Numbered from the stretch's first letter, positions 1 through 8,068 are shown. The stretch is 42,559 nucleotides of DNA from an uncultured Oscillibacter sp. (GCA_905234565.1 CAJOHW010000007.1:1-42559), one strand, 5' to 3'. Notes: a model not told the origin generated them from the sequence alone. A program made the numbers and translations.

Positions 1-147
1 ACCCGCAGCGGGAAGAACCAGTATCTGGTGCTGCTGCCGGAGACGGTGGGGGAGAACGCCGCCCTGGTGCTGCGCCGCATCGCCAACAACTGGAAAAGCA
101 GCGGCGGCGGGGAGATCGCCTTCGAGTCCGCGCCTTTGGAGGTGTGA
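1..147 (+). CDS. C-terminal fragment of an unidentified protein, possibly a degenerate GGDEF domain
   Basis: The frame is open from base 1 and stops with TGA at 145-147, giving the last 48 residues of a gene that begins outside the window. The stretch NQYLVLLPET followed by AALVLRRIANNW resembles the part of GGDEF (diguanylate cyclase) domains just after the active loop, where 'F.VLLP.T' precedes an amphipathic helix. The GG(D/E)EF position reads like SGKNQ, so if this is the family the domain is probably catalytically inactive. The assignment rests on a short piece and is tentative. The gene is followed by 538 bp of non-coding repeats rather than by another gene. Confidence 0.45.
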   Translation, partial: TRSGKNQYLVLLPETVGENAALVLRRIANNWKSSGGGEIAFESAPLEV

Positions 148-167
148 GGGGAGGCTGGAGGAGGCCA

Positions 168-376
168 ATCCTAAGCCGCTTTCGTTGCCGTCGCAGAAGC
201 CCCGGACGAGAACAACTTGTAGAGCGCGCTGGCCGTCCGCCCAGGACCGCTGGCCCAGAGGCCGATCCTAAGCCGCCTTCGTTGCCGTCGCAGAAGCCCT
301 GGACGAGAACAACTTGTAGAGCGCGTTGGCCGTCCGCCCAGGACCGCGCTGGCTGTCCGCCCAGGACGCCGCCCAG
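168..376. repeat. 97-bp tandem repeat with extra short partial units
   Basis: Two copies of a near-identical block start at 168 and 265, a period of 97 bp. Each holds ATCCTAAGCCGC, TTCGTTGCCGTCGCAGAAGC, GGACGAGAACAACTTGTAGA and GGCCGTCCGCCCAGGAC, with only a few substitutions between copies. The last segment is repeated again at about 348-365 and once more, truncated, at 366-376. No reading frame across it looks like a protein. It is non-coding repetitive DNA between the upstream gene and the flagellar promoter, perhaps a member of a dispersed intergenic repeat family, which one window cannot show. Confidence 0.8.
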
Positions 377-471
377 GACTTCACAATCTTTTTACAATTC
401 GGGGGTATCGGCAAAATACCGAAAAGAACGCTCTTTTCCCGGGGATATCACCCGCAAACCCCCGGCGCGTG

Positions 472-507
472 ACGCCGCAAAACGGATTTTTTCCCGTTTT
501 GCGGCGT
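472..507. other. 14-bp perfect inverted repeat (hairpin)
   Basis: ACGCCGCAAAACGG at 472-485 is exactly complementary to CCGTTTTGCGGCGT at 494-507, around an 8-nt T-rich loop. Only three T follow on the + strand, so it is a poor match to an intrinsic terminator, though it could still end or stabilise the 3' end of the upstream transcript. It lies about 75 bp before the -35 box of the flagellar promoter. Confidence 0.6.
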
Positions 508-542
508 TTCCGTCCCAGGGGAGGGTATACAAGGAAATTTGA

Positions 543-580
543 GGAATTTCGCGTGGAATCCTGTTTTTTTCCGAAATTCC
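543..580. promoter_or_regulatory. Inverted repeat GGAATTTC/GAAATTCC upstream of the fla promoter
   Basis: GGAATTTC (543-550) and GAAATTCC (573-580) form an 8-bp inverted repeat with a 22-bp spacer, ending three bases before the predicted -35 hexamer at 583. The position suits an operator for a regulator of the flagellar cluster. No regulator is identified, and AT-rich dyads of this size can occur by chance. Confidence 0.35.
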
Positions 581-582
581 CA

Positions 583-611
583 TTGATTCCTGCCGAATAA
601 TATGTTATATT
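583..611 (+). promoter_or_regulatory. Predicted sigma-A promoter with extended -10 for the flgB operon
   Basis: TTGATT (583-588) and TATATT (606-611) are separated by exactly 17 bp, and TGT at 603-605 supplies an extended -10 (TGn). This is the first good promoter upstream of flgB and would give a leader of about 70 nt. A partly overlapping sigma-28-like arrangement (GAAA, 15 nt, GCCGAATA at 592-599) is weaker. I favour vegetative sigma control of the early operon. Confidence 0.6.
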
Positions 612-685
612 CAGAGTGAGCCTTTATGAGTTTGAAGAAGGGCCGGAATCGGGAGAGATGCAGTTGAAACGGAGGGAGACACGCC

Positions 686-1084
686 GTGATCTCGATTACC
701 AGCAACAGTATGCGCATGATGGAGCGCTCCGCCCAGTTCCTCTGGGCCAAGCAGGCCGCCCATCTGGACAACATCGCCAACGCGGAAACCCCGGGCTACC
801 GGGTGAAAACCGTCAGCTTTGAGCAGGAGTTCCGCCGGAAGATGCGGGCGGCCAAGTTCCGGGCGGATCTGACCGGCACCGCCCCCGCCGCCGAGTACTC
901 CAAGGCCATCGACGCCTCTCACTGGAGGGTGTGGGACGACGGGGAAGTTACCCGGATGGATGAAAACGGCGTCAACGCCACGGAACAGGCCTTGGAGTCC
1001 GTGCGCACGGCCTACCAGCTGCAATATGTCTACCAGGCCATTTCCAGCGACCTGACCGCCCTCAACCGGGCCATTACCGGATAA
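686..1084 (+). CDS. flgB: Flagellar basal-body rod protein FlgB
   Basis: FlgB is a proximal rod subunit exported by the flagellar type III system and assembled across the cell wall. The 132-residue product has the expected length and the N-terminal rod signature: a helix, then HLDNIANAETPGYR at about residues 27-40. Its C-terminal helix (ALESVRTAYQLQYVYQAI) is the usual partner of the N-terminal helix. The start is GTG at 686, ten bases after GGAGG (671-675). It opens the fla/che cluster in the order flgB-flgC-fliE-fliF, as in Bacillus and Clostridia. Confidence 0.93.
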   Translation: MISITSNSMRMMERSAQFLWAKQAAHLDNIANAETPGYRVKTVSFEQEFRRKMRAAKFRADLTGTAPAAEYSKAIDASHWRVWDDGEVTRMDENGVNATEQALESVRTAYQLQYVYQAISSDLTALNRAITG

Positions 1085-1123
1085 GCGGGACCGGGAGCGG
1101 GGAATCTGTAAGGAGCGAACACT

Positions 1124-1594
1124 ATGGCGTTTTTGAGTACCCTGAATATCATCGGCTCCGGCATGACCGCCGAGCAGGTGCGCTTAGACGTGATTTCGGA
1201 GAACGTCACCAACATCAACACCACCCGTACGGAGGGCGGCGGACCCTACCGGCGGAAAGTCACGGTGTTTATGGCGGAGTCCGACAAGAACGCCTTCCGC
1301 CGGGCCATGTCCCGGGCGGCCCTGCGGGGCAGGACCGTGTCCAACCGGAGGGCGGGACCCGTGGCCGGAGGCGTCCGGGTGGACGAGATCATAGAAGATG
1401 AGGCGGAAAACCCCTTCGTCTACGACCCCACCCATCCCGACGCGGACGAAAACGGCTATGTCCAGCTGCCCAACGTCACCCTGGTGAAGGAAGTCACCGA
1501 CGCCATGGCCGCCAGCCAGGCGTACAGCGCCGATGTCACCGCGTTTAATACCTTCAAGCAGGTGGTGTCCTCCGCCCTGCAAATCAGCGTGTAA
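1124..1594 (+). CDS. flgC: Flagellar basal-body rod protein FlgC
   Basis: FlgC is a second proximal rod subunit. The 156-residue product shows the family N-terminus (GSGMTAEQVRLDVISENVTNINTT, a variant of the ANNIANxxT motif, at about residues 12-35). The C-terminal segment YVQLPNVTLVKEVTDAM and the following helix are typical of FlgC, including the N-V-x-x-V-x-E pattern. ATG at 1124 follows an AAGGAG Shine-Dalgarno. It lies 39 bp after flgB and 20 bp before fliE. Confidence 0.93.
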   Translation: MAFLSTLNIIGSGMTAEQVRLDVISENVTNINTTRTEGGGPYRRKVTVFMAESDKNAFRRAMSRAALRGRTVSNRRAGPVAGGVRVDEIIEDEAENPFVYDPTHPDADENGYVQLPNVTLVKEVTDAMAASQAYSADVTAFNTFKQVVSSALQISV

Positions 1595-1614
1595 GTTTTT
1601 GAGGAGGCGGAGAG

Positions 1615-2010
1615 ATGACCCAGATTGCGCCTTTGTGGGGGCCGGCGGTAAGCAATGTGCCGCCCCTGTGGGAGACCATGCCCCTGCGGCCCATCCGGCA
1701 GGAGAGCGCGGGGGAGACGGAGACGGCGGAGGCCGTCCCCTTCCGGGACGTGTTCCAGGCGGCCCTGGACGAAGTGTTCGGCCCCAAGGGGGACCCGGTG
1801 ACGGATCTGTTCCGCTCCACGGTGGACGCCGTGAAGGAGACGGAGGAGGAGCGCACACAGATGGAATACCTCCTGGCCTCCGGCCAGCTGGATAACCCGG
1901 CGGCGCTGATGATCGCCATGGGCAAGGCCCAGATCGCCGTGGACCTGATGGTGCAGCTGCGCAATAAGGCCTTGGATGCGTACAACGAGCTGACGCGGAT
2001 CACTTTGTAA
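1615..2010 (+). CDS. fliE: Flagellar hook-basal body complex protein FliE
   Basis: FliE links the MS ring to the rod and is an early export substrate. The C-terminal half (about residues 75-131) carries the conserved FliE signature: LASGQLDNPAALMIAMGKAQ, then a helix ending in a DAYNELTRI-type motif. At 131 residues it is somewhat longer than the usual 100 or so, because of a Pro-rich N-terminal extension of about 30 residues. ATG at 1615 follows GAGGAGGCGGAGAG. The position between flgC and fliF confirms the call. Confidence 0.9.
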   Translation: MTQIAPLWGPAVSNVPPLWETMPLRPIRQESAGETETAEAVPFRDVFQAALDEVFGPKGDPVTDLFRSTVDAVKETEEERTQMEYLLASGQLDNPAALMIAMGKAQIAVDLMVQLRNKALDAYNELTRITL

Positions 2011-2070
2011 ATTTGAAAAGCCGGAACGTGAGAATGGGATCATGCCGGCATTTATTCAGGAAGAAAGGGG

Positions 2071-3972
2071 GTGGCTGTGCGATTGCGTGAGCGGATCACA
2101 AACTGGCTGACCAGGGTCCGGGAGTTTTTCGCCAAGCTCAGCCGGCGGACGAAAATCATTCTGGCCGCCATTTTGGCCCTGGCCCTGATCGCCATTATCT
2201 GGATTGCGGCCCACCCCAGGGAGAACCCCTATACGGTGCTCTACACAGACCTGTCCCAGGACGATCTGACGGCGGTGGTGCGGTACTTAGACACCAACAG
2301 CATTACAGACTACAAGGTGGAGAACAACAACCGCGTGCTGGTGCGGACCGGTCAGGCGGACCGGCTGCGGATGCAGATTGCCCAGGAGGGCTATCCCCAG
2401 TCCGGCTTCGGCTATGAGCTGTACCTGACCAACATCGGGGCCCTGTCCTCCGACGCGGACCGGGCCACCCTCTGGCAGGCGGATTTGCAGGACCGCTTAG
2501 CCGCCACCATCGGCTATATCCCCGGCGTCCGCAATGCCCAGGTGTTCATTACCCTGGGAGAGGACCGGCGTTATATCCTCAGCACCGACGACGTGGTCAA
2601 GGCCACGGCCTCCGTCATGGTGGACATGATCGGCAACCGGGTCCTGACGGACCAGCAGGTGGAGGCCATCCAGCGCCTGGTGAGCCACGCGGTCCAGGGG
2701 CTGGAGATCGACGAGGTGTCCATTGTGGACTCCGCCGGAAACACCTATTTCGGCGGGGAGGACAGCGGCACTTCCACCACCGACTCCCCGGCTCTGCGGC
2801 TGATGCTGGAGTCCCGGGTGAACGCCTACGTCCGGGGCCAGGTCTTACAGGTGCTGGAACCTATCTACGGCGCGGGGAACGTCACCGTGACGGTGAGCTC
2901 CACCGTGGATATGACCCGGCGCTATGAGGAGGCCACCACGTACCAGAACCCCGAGTGGGCCGACGCCGCCGGCAGCGGCGAGGGCATCATCGGCCGCCGG
3001 GTGTGGGGCAACGGCGTCACCCGGGGAGACGCGGACACGGAAGGCGGCGTGGTGGGCACCACCACCAACGCGGATTTGAACGAGTACGTGCTGCGCCAGG
3101 AGGATCTCACCGGCAACGAGCTGGAGATCTTCACCCAGGGCGAGATTGACTATGACGTGAGTACCACCCACACCCAGACGGAGGTCCCCACCGGCGTGGT
3201 GACGGATCTGACCGTGGCGGTGGCGGTGAACTCCAACGGGCTGACGGAACTGCCCAACTTAGAAAACCTGACCCATCTGGTGGCCACCGCCGCCGGCATC
3301 TCCGCGGAAGTGGAGGCCGACAAAGTGGCGGTCATGACCACGCCGTTCTATGTGACCCCGCCGGTACCCACCGTACCCGCCACCTTCACCCTGCCCGGCG
3401 GACTGGTGGTCCCGGGCTGGACCGTGTACGCGCTGCTGGGCGGCATCATCCTCTTTGCCCTGCTGTTCCTGCTGATTCTCATGATCCGCCGTGCCCTGCG
3501 CCGCAGGCGGGAGCGGATCCGGGCGGAGCGGGAGGCCGCGGAAAAAGCCGCCGCCGAAGCCGCCGCCCTGGAAGCCGAACAGGCCGCCGCCGCAGAAGCG
3601 GAGGCCCAGGCCGCCGCCGAGGCCGCCCTGGCCAACGGGGAACCTATCCCCGAGGGCTTCAAGGTGGAGGAGTACTACGAGGATCTGGCCGAGGGCGAGG
3701 AACCCGGCCCGGACGACGAGATCATCTTTACCGTGGACGGCAAGCGCCGCCGCAAGCGCCGCCGGATCATCCGGATCACGGATCCCAAGGAGGCGTTCTA
3801 CAAGGCGGCGGAGTCCGCGGGCCTGGCCACCGAGGGGGCGGATATTATGGACATCCACACCGAGGAGGGCATGGCCCTGCGCAAGGACATCCGCAAGTTC
3901 GTGGAGGACAACCCCGCCATCGCCGCCCAGATGCTCAAGAACTGGCTGAGAGGAGGGGACGACGATGCCTAA
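2071..3972 (+). CDS. fliF: Flagellar MS-ring protein FliF
   Basis: FliF forms the MS ring in the cytoplasmic membrane, the platform for rod, export gate and FliG. The 633-residue product has a membrane segment near residues 30-46, the YscJ/FliF ring-building modules (PYTVLYTDLSQDDLTAVVRYLD onward), and a second membrane segment near 451-472. The cytoplasmic tail after it is long (about 160 residues): an Ala/Glu-rich helix, an acidic patch, a basic cluster near 557-565, and the C-terminal FliG-binding stretch. The start is GTG at 2071 after AAGAAAGGGGG. It overlaps fliG by 8 bp, implying translational coupling of the two contacting proteins. Confidence 0.95.
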   Translation: MAVRLRERITNWLTRVREFFAKLSRRTKIILAAILALALIAIIWIAAHPRENPYTVLYTDLSQDDLTAVVRYLDTNSITDYKVENNNRVLVRTGQADRLRMQIAQEGYPQSGFGYELYLTNIGALSSDADRATLWQADLQDRLAATIGYIPGVRNAQVFITLGEDRRYILSTDDVVKATASVMVDMIGNRVLTDQQVEAIQRLVSHAVQGLEIDEVSIVDSAGNTYFGGEDSGTSTTDSPALRLMLESRVNAYVRGQVLQVLEPIYGAGNVTVTVSSTVDMTRRYEEATTYQNPEWADAAGSGEGIIGRRVWGNGVTRGDADTEGGVVGTTTNADLNEYVLRQEDLTGNELEIFTQGEIDYDVSTTHTQTEVPTGVVTDLTVAVAVNSNGLTELPNLENLTHLVATAAGISAEVEADKVAVMTTPFYVTPPVPTVPATFTLPGGLVVPGWTVYALLGGIILFALLFLLILMIRRALRRRRERIRAEREAAEKAAAEAAALEAEQAAAAEAEAQAAAEAALANGEPIPEGFKVEEYYEDLAEGEEPGPDDEIIFTVDGKRRRKRRRIIRITDPKEAFYKAAESAGLATEGADIMDIHTEEGMALRKDIRKFVEDNPAIAAQMLKNWLRGGDDDA

Positions 3973-5104
3973 GCTCAAACTGGGAAAGAAGGCCAAGGAG
4001 GAAGCTCCCGCCCCTGCTCCCGCCGCTGAGGGCGGCGACAGCCAGGTCTATACGACCTATACCATGGAGAAGCCTCCCGAGGAGGCGGAACCCCACAAGA
4101 TCCGGGAGCTGACCAACCCCCAGAAGGCGGCGGCGGTGATTGTGGCCATCGGCGCGGAGAAGGCCTCCCTGGTCTACCAGCACATGGACCCGGAGGACGT
4201 GGAACAGGTGACGCTGGAAGTGGCCCGCCTGGGGATGCTGGATATGTACACCACGGAGAGCGTCCTGGGCGAGTTCTACCAGATGTGCATGATGAACAAG
4301 GCCGTGACGGAGGGCGGTCTGGAGTACGCCAGAAGCGTGCTGGAAAAGGCCTTCGGCGGCGCCACTGCCGCCGCCCTCCTGGCCAAGGTCACCAAGTCCC
4401 TGAAAAACCGGGAGTTCGCCTTCCTCAACAAGGCCGGAGACCGGGACCTGTTCGCTATCTTGCAGAACGAGCGGGCCCAGACCATCGCCCTGGTGCTGTC
4501 CTACGTGACGCCGGATAAGGCCGCCGCCGTGCTGGAACAGCTGGAAGGCCGGAAACAGATCAAGGTCGTGGAGAACATGGCGCTGATGGACAGCGCCTCT
4601 CCCGCCGCCGTGAAATTGATTGAGACGGAAATGGCCAAGAGATTTGACAACATCGCAACCAACAACGACAATATCAAGGTGGGCGGCGTGGACTTCGTGG
4701 CCAGCGTCATGAACAACCTGGACCGGGCCAGCGAAAAGGCCATCTTCGACGGCCTGGCCGTCACCAACGACGAGCTGGCCGAGGAGATCCGCAAGCGGAT
4801 GTTCGTCTTCGAGGACATCATCACCATGGACGACCGGTCCGTCCAGCGCTTCGTCCGGGACTGCGACGCCCGGGATCTGGTGCTGGCCCTCAAGGCCGCC
4901 AACGCCGAGGTCTCCAACAAGCTCTTTGCCAATATGTCCAGCCGTATGGCCGAGAGTATCCGGGACGACCTGGAAATCACGTCCAACGTCCGTATGAAAG
5001 ACGTGGAGGAGGCCCAGCAGCGCATCGTCAATGTCATCCGTTCGCTGGAAGAGCAGGGTGAGATTGTCATCCTGAAGGGCGGAAAGGACGATATCATTGC
5101 CTAA
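3965..5104 (+). CDS. fliG: Flagellar motor switch protein FliG
   Basis: FliG is the rotor protein that receives torque from MotA and joins the C-ring to FliF. The 379-residue product contains the FliG N domain (starting near LTNPQKAAAVIVAIGAEKA), middle and C-terminal domains, including the charged torque helix region near DDRSVQRFVRDCDARDLVLALK. It has about 45 extra N-terminal residues, Lys-rich then Ala/Pro/Glu-rich, where typical FliG begins almost at the first domain. ATG at 3965 is preceded by GAGGAGGGGAC inside the end of fliF. It overlaps fliH by 8 bp. Confidence 0.95.
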   Translation: MPKLKLGKKAKEEAPAPAPAAEGGDSQVYTTYTMEKPPEEAEPHKIRELTNPQKAAAVIVAIGAEKASLVYQHMDPEDVEQVTLEVARLGMLDMYTTESVLGEFYQMCMMNKAVTEGGLEYARSVLEKAFGGATAAALLAKVTKSLKNREFAFLNKAGDRDLFAILQNERAQTIALVLSYVTPDKAAAVLEQLEGRKQIKVVENMALMDSASPAAVKLIETEMAKRFDNIATNNDNIKVGGVDFVASVMNNLDRASEKAIFDGLAVTNDELAEEIRKRMFVFEDIITMDDRSVQRFVRDCDARDLVLALKAANAEVSNKLFANMSSRMAESIRDDLEITSNVRMKDVEEAQQRIVNVIRSLEEQGEIVILKGGKDDIIA

Positions 5105-5996
5105 TATTCTCAAGAGCTTTCTAAAGCCCAAGGCCGACGCCTATGTCTTTCCCCCCGCCCGGTCCCTGATGGTAGAGGAGGAGCCGGAGCCGGAGGAGGA
5201 GGTTTTGGAGCCGGAGGAGGATCTGGACGAGGACTTCCCGGAGGTGGTCCTCACCGGGGAGGACTTCTCCCCAAATGCCCCGCCGACGGAGGAGGAGGCG
5301 TTCTTAGAGGACCAGGAGCCGGAGGACGAGGAGGAGGAAGAGGAACCCCGGGAGGACCCCTTTGCCTACGCGAAAATTCAGGCGGAAGCCCTCATGCGGG
5401 ACGCGGAGGCCCAGGCGGAGGCGTACCGGGACAAGGCCCTGCGGGATCTGGAAAAGGAACTGGACCAGAAGCGCCGGGTGGCCCGGGAGGAGGGCTACCA
5501 CCAGGGCTACGCCGCCGGCATGGCGGACGCCATGGCGGAGGCCAAGGAGCAGCTCAACCAGATGGCGGAGGAACAGATCCGGTCCGTACAGGAGTTTTTG
5601 GCGGCGGCGGCCCGGCAGCGGGACCGCCTGCTGGACGAGAGCCGGGAGGAACTGAAAGAGCTGGCCCTGGCCGTGGCGGAAAAAGTGATCCAGGTCAGTT
5701 TGAAAAACAGCGACGACATTATCCTGCGCATGGTGGACGCCGCCACGGATACCCACCGGCGTTGTGAGTGGGCCCACATCTACGTGGCGGACTGCGACGT
5801 GCGGGGCCGGGCCTACACCGTGCCGGAACTGACCGCCGCCCTGAGCCACATCTCCGAGCGGGTGCGGGTGATCCCCATGGCGGACGACGAGTCCGGCACC
5901 TGCATCGTGGAACTGCCGGATGTGATCTACGATGCCAGCGTGTCCACCCAGCTCAACAACATCCGGGAAGTGCTGGCCAATACGGGGACGGACTAA
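5097..5996 (+). CDS. fliH: Flagellar assembly protein FliH (export ATPase regulator)
   Basis: FliH binds and restrains the export ATPase FliI and tethers it to the C-ring. The 299-residue product has an exceptionally acidic N-terminal segment (about residues 22-90), then a long coiled coil with FliH-type GxxxG-like repeats (EEGYHQGYAAGMADAMAEA, near 130-150) and a conserved C-terminal domain (LALAVAEKVIQVSL onward). The start is TTG at 5097 within the fliG stop region, about 9 bases after GGAAAGGA. No ATG lies nearby in frame, so TTG with an 8-bp overlap is the best choice. Confidence 0.88.
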   Translation: MPNILKSFLKPKADAYVFPPARSLMVEEEPEPEEEVLEPEEDLDEDFPEVVLTGEDFSPNAPPTEEEAFLEDQEPEDEEEEEEPREDPFAYAKIQAEALMRDAEAQAEAYRDKALRDLEKELDQKRRVAREEGYHQGYAAGMADAMAEAKEQLNQMAEEQIRSVQEFLAAAARQRDRLLDESREELKELALAVAEKVIQVSLKNSDDIILRMVDAATDTHRRCEWAHIYVADCDVRGRAYTVPELTAALSHISERVRVIPMADDESGTCIVELPDVIYDASVSTQLNNIREVLANTGTD

Positions 5997-6058
5997 AATC
6001 AAGCGGTTTCGGACTGTGATACAGGATCTCTAAGAGCATGACATCATGGAGGGCGGGG

Positions 6059-7369
6059 ATGTTTCAAAACGCCATCCGCCAGATCAAACAGGCGGAGACC
6101 ATCAGCCATACGGGGAAAATCGAAAACATCGTGGGGATGTCCATTGAGGCCAGCGGCTGCAAGGCCGCCGTGGGGGATATCTGCCGGATCTACTCCGACG
6201 AGTCCAGCACCCAGATCTCCGCGGAAGTGGTGGGGTTCAAAAACGACCACCTGCTGCTGATGCCCTACGCCGAGATGAGCGGCATCTCCGCCGGGAACTT
6301 CGTGCGGAACACGGGCAGACAGTTAGAATTAAAGGTGGGGCCCCACCTGAAAGGCCGCATCATTAACGCCCTGGGCCAGCCCATTGACGATCTTGGCCCG
6401 CTCCCGGAGGGGGACGCCTACTGCATCGGCGGCGGATACATCAACCCCCTGACCCGGCCCCCTATCCGGGAGAAGATGGAGTTCGGCGTGAAGGCCATCG
6501 ACGGCCTGCTGACCATCGGCAAGGGCCAGCGCATGGGCATCTTCGCCGGATCCGGCGTGGGAAAAAGCACCCTCCTGGGCATGATTGCGAAAAACGTGAA
6601 AGCGGACATCAATGTCATCGCCCTGGTGGGGGAGCGGGGCCGGGAGGTTTTGGAGTTTGTACAGAAGGACCTGGGGGAGGCGGGCATGGCCCGGTCCGTC
6701 CTGGTGGTGGCCACCTCCGACCAGCCCGCCATGCTGCGCATGAAGTGCCCAACCGTGGCAACGGGGATTGCCGAGTACTTCCGGGACCAGGGCTATGACG
6801 TGCTGCTGATGATGGACTCCCTGACCCGGTTCGCCATGGCCCAGCGGGAGATTGGCCTTGCCATTGGGGAGCCTCCGGTGGCCCGGGGGTATACGCCGTC
6901 CATCTACGCGGAACTGCCCAAGCTCTTGGAGCGCAGCGGCAATTTCCAGAAGGGGTCCATCACCGGCATCTACACGGTGCTGGTGGAGGGAGACGACACC
7001 AACGAGCCCATTGCCGACACGGTGCGGGGTATTTTGGACGGGCACATCGTCCTGTCCCGGAGCCTGGCCGCCGCCAACCACTACCCCGCCATTGACATCG
7101 GGGCCAGCATCTCCCGTCTCATGGTGGAGCTGGTGCCCCAGGACCACCAGCGTTTGGCCTCCCGTCTGCGGGACATCATGAGCGTCTACGACAAGAACGC
7201 GGACCTGGTGTCCATCGGGGCCTATAAGGCCGGGACGAATCCGAAACTGGACTACGCCCTGAAAAAAATGGACGACATCAACGGCTTTCTCACCCAGGGG
7301 ATTCAGGAGACCTTCAGCTATGACGAGTCCCTAAAACGGATGGGGGCTATCCTAAACGCGAAAAAGTAA
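6059..7369 (+). CDS. fliI: Flagellum-specific ATP synthase-like export ATPase FliI
   Basis: FliI is the F1-beta-like ATPase that energises flagellar protein export. Walker A (AGSGVGKST) is at residues 163-171. A Walker-B-type strand (VLLMMDSLTRFAMAQREI) and the family segment EPPVARGYTPSIYAELPKLLER follow. I chose ATG 6059 (436 aa) over the in-frame ATG 6038 because GGAGG at 6048-6052 is correctly spaced only for 6059, and MFQN is a natural FliI-like beginning. It follows fliH. Unusually, it is separated from fliJ by 158 bp that hold a repeated element. Confidence 0.95.
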   Translation: MFQNAIRQIKQAETISHTGKIENIVGMSIEASGCKAAVGDICRIYSDESSTQISAEVVGFKNDHLLLMPYAEMSGISAGNFVRNTGRQLELKVGPHLKGRIINALGQPIDDLGPLPEGDAYCIGGGYINPLTRPPIREKMEFGVKAIDGLLTIGKGQRMGIFAGSGVGKSTLLGMIAKNVKADINVIALVGERGREVLEFVQKDLGEAGMARSVLVVATSDQPAMLRMKCPTVATGIAEYFRDQGYDVLLMMDSLTRFAMAQREIGLAIGEPPVARGYTPSIYAELPKLLERSGNFQKGSITGIYTVLVEGDDTNEPIADTVRGILDGHIVLSRSLAAANHYPAIDIGASISRLMVELVPQDHQRLASRLRDIMSVYDKNADLVSIGAYKAGTNPKLDYALKKMDDINGFLTQGIQETFSYDESLKRMGAILNAKK

Positions 7370-7399
7370 CCGGCCCCATGCTTTGGGGGCGTTCGAGAG

Positions 7400-7480
7400 A
7401 TACTCGTGAACGATAAGATTTGCCATTCGTTGCCGTGCCAGTGACCTAAAACGCGGCAAATGTGAAAGAGCGCGAATAGA
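7400..7480. repeat. Structured dispersed repeat, copy 1 (between fliI and fliJ)
   Basis: About 78 bases here are 94% identical (five differences by eye) to 33572-33649. Shared blocks include GATAAGATTTGCCATTCGTT, GCCGTGCCAGTGACCTA and GGCAAATGTGAAAGAGCGCGA. Internally ATTTGCC pairs with GGCAAAT, and in copy 2 the ends also pair. No product is encoded. It sits in the only sizeable gap between two normally adjacent flagellar genes, which suggests insertion. Identity is unknown; a miniature element or an intergenic palindromic repeat is possible. Confidence 0.75.
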
Positions 7481-7527
7481 ATACAGTAGGGACAGGATTT
7501 TCATGGACAAGGAGGCGGTTGCGGGAT

Positions 7528-7971
7528 ATGAAACGGTTTCGCTTCCAGCTGGAACCCGTGCTGGACTTCAAGCAGAGAGGATTGGATTCCCTGATGGTGG
7601 AGCTGTCCGCCATACAGGCCCAGGTGGCGGCCCAGGAGAATCGGCGCAGCGCCGCCTATCAGCGTTTAGAGGCCTTCGACGCGGAGTACGCCCAAAAGCG
7701 GCTCCAGGGGCTGACGGTGCTGGAAGCCGTGGAGTGCCAGTCCTGCCAGCAGGTGCTGGCCAGGCGTGCCAAGCGGGAGGATGAGGAACTGCTGCGGCTG
7801 CGTCAGGCGGCGGAGCAGAAGCGTGCGGAAGTGGTGGAGGCCCGGATGGAGACCCACTCCTTGGAGCGTCTGCGGGAGTTCCGCCAGACGGAGTACAACG
7901 CGGCTGTTGCAAAGGCGGAGGAAAAGGCCCTGGACGACCTGACCGCCGCCCGCCGGGCCCAGGCAAGCTAA
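7528..7971 (+). CDS. fliJ: Flagellar export chaperone-like protein FliJ
   Basis: FliJ is a small coiled-coil protein that couples FliI to the export gate. The 147-residue product opens with MKRFRFQLEPVLDFKQRGLD, the family's characteristic N-terminus, and is helical and charged throughout, with heptad-like Glu/Arg/Gln/Ala patterns. ATG 7528 is preferred to the in-frame TTG at 7519 because AAGGAGG (7509-7515) would be only three bases from the TTG. An unusual C-x-x-C (ECQSCQQ) occurs near residues 70-76. It lies downstream of fliI, after the repeat element. Confidence 0.85.
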   Translation: MKRFRFQLEPVLDFKQRGLDSLMVELSAIQAQVAAQENRRSAAYQRLEAFDAEYAQKRLQGLTVLEAVECQSCQQVLARRAKREDEELLRLRQAAEQKRAEVVEARMETHSLERLREFRQTEYNAAVAKAEEKALDDLTAARRAQAS

Positions 7972-7998
7972 AGGGACGCATTGCGGGATTGGGATGTT

Positions 7999-8022
7999 CC
8001 GCCTGCCGGAACCGGCTGGCGG
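7999..8022. other. Interrupted palindrome upstream of fliK
   Basis: CCGCC-T-GCCGG-AA-CCGGC-T-GGCGG reads as a near-perfect palindrome with one T/T mismatch per arm pair. It lies 27 bp after fliJ and just before three CGGACA repeats. As RNA it would form a short GC-rich hairpin. No T tract follows, so it is not a normal terminator. It may be an operator or an RNA-processing site. Confidence 0.45.
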
Positions 8023-8032
8023 CGTCATAGAT

Positions 8033-8068
8033 CGGACAAAATCAGCGGACAAAAATTGCGGACAGCAG
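8033..8068. repeat. Three direct CGGACA repeats with 13-bp period
   Basis: CGGACA occurs at 8033-8038, 8046-8051 and 8059-8064, spaced exactly 13 bp; the first two are followed by AAAAT or AAAAAT. A regular iterated hexamer in the 168-bp fliJ-fliK gap could be a protein-binding array. No binder is known to me. Confidence 0.5.

Noticed and set aside
144-542. 132-residue Arg/Pro-rich open frame over the 97-bp repeats
   Set aside because: Its sequence is the translation of tandem repeats and the hairpin; no start signal, no domain, implausible composition.
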